This document shows, in pieces, positions 63,191 to 64,000 of a DNA stretch of 64,000 bases. This DNA comes from Scolanthus callimorphus (taxonomy: Eukaryota; Cnidaria; Anthozoa; Actiniaria; Edwardsiidae): assembly GCA_033964015.1 (NCBI GenBank), contig CM066922.1:26220961-26284960 (forward strand), written 5' to 3'. The translations under genes were made by a program, and so were the position numbers. Position 1 is the stretch's first letter, and each line of letters begins with the position of its first letter. The notes under the pieces are model-generated. The model was not told where the DNA came from and searched no databases. It worked only from the letters and a program-made list of their open reading frames with translations.

Positions 63191-63478
63191 CATGTTTTCA
63201 AACAGTGGTCATGTGACTCAGCCTCCCCCAGGGTCTTCTACTCGACCAACCGCCATCTTGAAAATTACCCACAAGACGCTGGGGACGAGGTTGATATCTC
63301 GCCTCATGTGAACAAGCCAAGGTGTAGACAAGGTGTCTACATTTTTATTAGTTGAGTTGTCCTCATGCTTTTTGTGTTTTGTAAAAGGCACAAAGGCAAT
63401 AATATTAGTCTAAATATAATAAATGTATTTTTTGATACTACAATTAACTACTACCATCTTTAATTCCTTATAATAGTT

Positions 63479-63520
63479 GGGAGCTCCGCTTTTAGGCAGT
63501 GCCTAATCTATATATTATAC
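63479..63520 (-). mobile_element. LINE 3' tail, 5'-truncated copy
   Basis: GGGAGCTCCGCTTTTAGGCA with GTGCCTAATCTATATATTA: the same terminal hairpin as at 16826-16866 and 58891-58930, in minus orientation. Confidence 0.6.
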
Positions 63521-63862
63521 CGGTATGAATGAATTATTTAGCTTTACTCCAGGTTTTCATGTTAATAAATTACAAAAGTAATTTGCACTCCAAAAAGTAA
63601 TTGCAATCAAATGAGTGCAGGTATTTCATGAAGCTGATTGGCTAAATAACCATGGATTTTGCGAACGAGCCAATCAAATGCGCGCTAGCTGTCACGCCAC
63701 TCGATCTGTTTGAGCCTTGTCAACAAGATCGGAGATCGGCTTTTGATGTGGAAGGAGAAAATCGGTTCCTTTTCATGAAAATTTCTTCCGAAAGTTGTGG
63801 AAAGCAAAATGTGAATTCACTATGGATTTGAGCAAGACTTGTTTAAGTTTTCATTCTTTGTT

Positions 63863-64000
63863 ATGGAAGGATATGAAGGGAAATCTTCGTTGACTGCGAA
63901 TCTAGCAGCGGGAAATGCCAGCGATGAGAATGAACTAGAAGTCTACAAGAACACATGCGATACGGACAGTTTTTCCGGATCAAATTCCTGTCAATCTTGG
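63863..64000 (+). CDS. possible 5' coding exon, open at the window edge
   Basis: The ATG at 63863 starts MEGYEGKSSLTANLAAGNAS, DENELEVYKNTCDTDSFSGS and stays open for 46 codons to the edge. Composition is Ser/Asn/acidic-rich. The preceding 250 bp are GC-balanced with a CCAATCA box near 63670, as in a promoter. A second ATG (63822) gives a short frame that stops. Family unknown. Confidence 0.35.
   Translation, partial: MEGYEGKSSLTANLAAGNASDENELEVYKNTCDTDSFSGSNSCQSW

Overview
This window is AT-rich, intron-bearing metazoan DNA. The absence of prokaryotic gene structure, the BEL/Pao, CR1-like, Crypton-like, CACTA-like and piggyBac-like element remnants, and the very dense palindromic MITEs point to a cnidarian, most likely an anthozoan (coral or anemone). 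That assignment is inference. No complete host gene can be demonstrated. The window is dominated by mobile elements nested in one another.

Layout. 1-1760: a kinase-like exon fragment at the left edge, a dispersed repeat and an unrecognised ORF remnant. 1767-9798: an 8 kb compound element with TTAA-flanked CCCTATYCAGACTGGG ends, carrying a 153-bp satellite, a 44-bp satellite, an inverted pair of related ORFs and a 1.75 kb near-palindrome with its own TTAA duplication. 10202-11127: a short relative of that element. 11281-16641: the first copy of a 5.4 kb duplicated block (here called R). 16826-23110: two CR1-like LINE fragments, one isolated candidate exon and a cluster of foldback MITEs set in a TATATGGA microsatellite.

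23178-54419 is a nested set of elements. A degenerate BEL/Pao element (X) is interrupted in gag by a second BEL/Pao element (Y, 25128-46034), with a 5-bp target duplication (GGCTT). The 5' LTR of Y is broken by a second copy of block R. That copy is split by an 8.86 kb CACTA-like element (29622-38479) with a 3-bp target duplication, and the matching empty site survives in R copy 1. The CACTA-like element itself holds MITEs, triple foldbacks and tandem arrays. Downstream, X is interrupted again by a 3.15 kb inverted-repeat element (47304-50455) carrying a Gypsy pol remnant and a hAT-like MITE.

54420-64000 holds a two-exon Crypton/DUF3504-type tyrosine recombinase remnant, a Cys-rich candidate exon with a MITE beside its splice donor, a plausible first exon of a membrane-protein gene (60376-60461), an inverted CTGTTAGG minisatellite, LINE tails and an ORF open at the right edge.

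Both BEL pol genes are damaged, so nothing here appears autonomous. Many differences between the two R copies are single-base homopolymer indels, so some frameshifts may be assembly errors.
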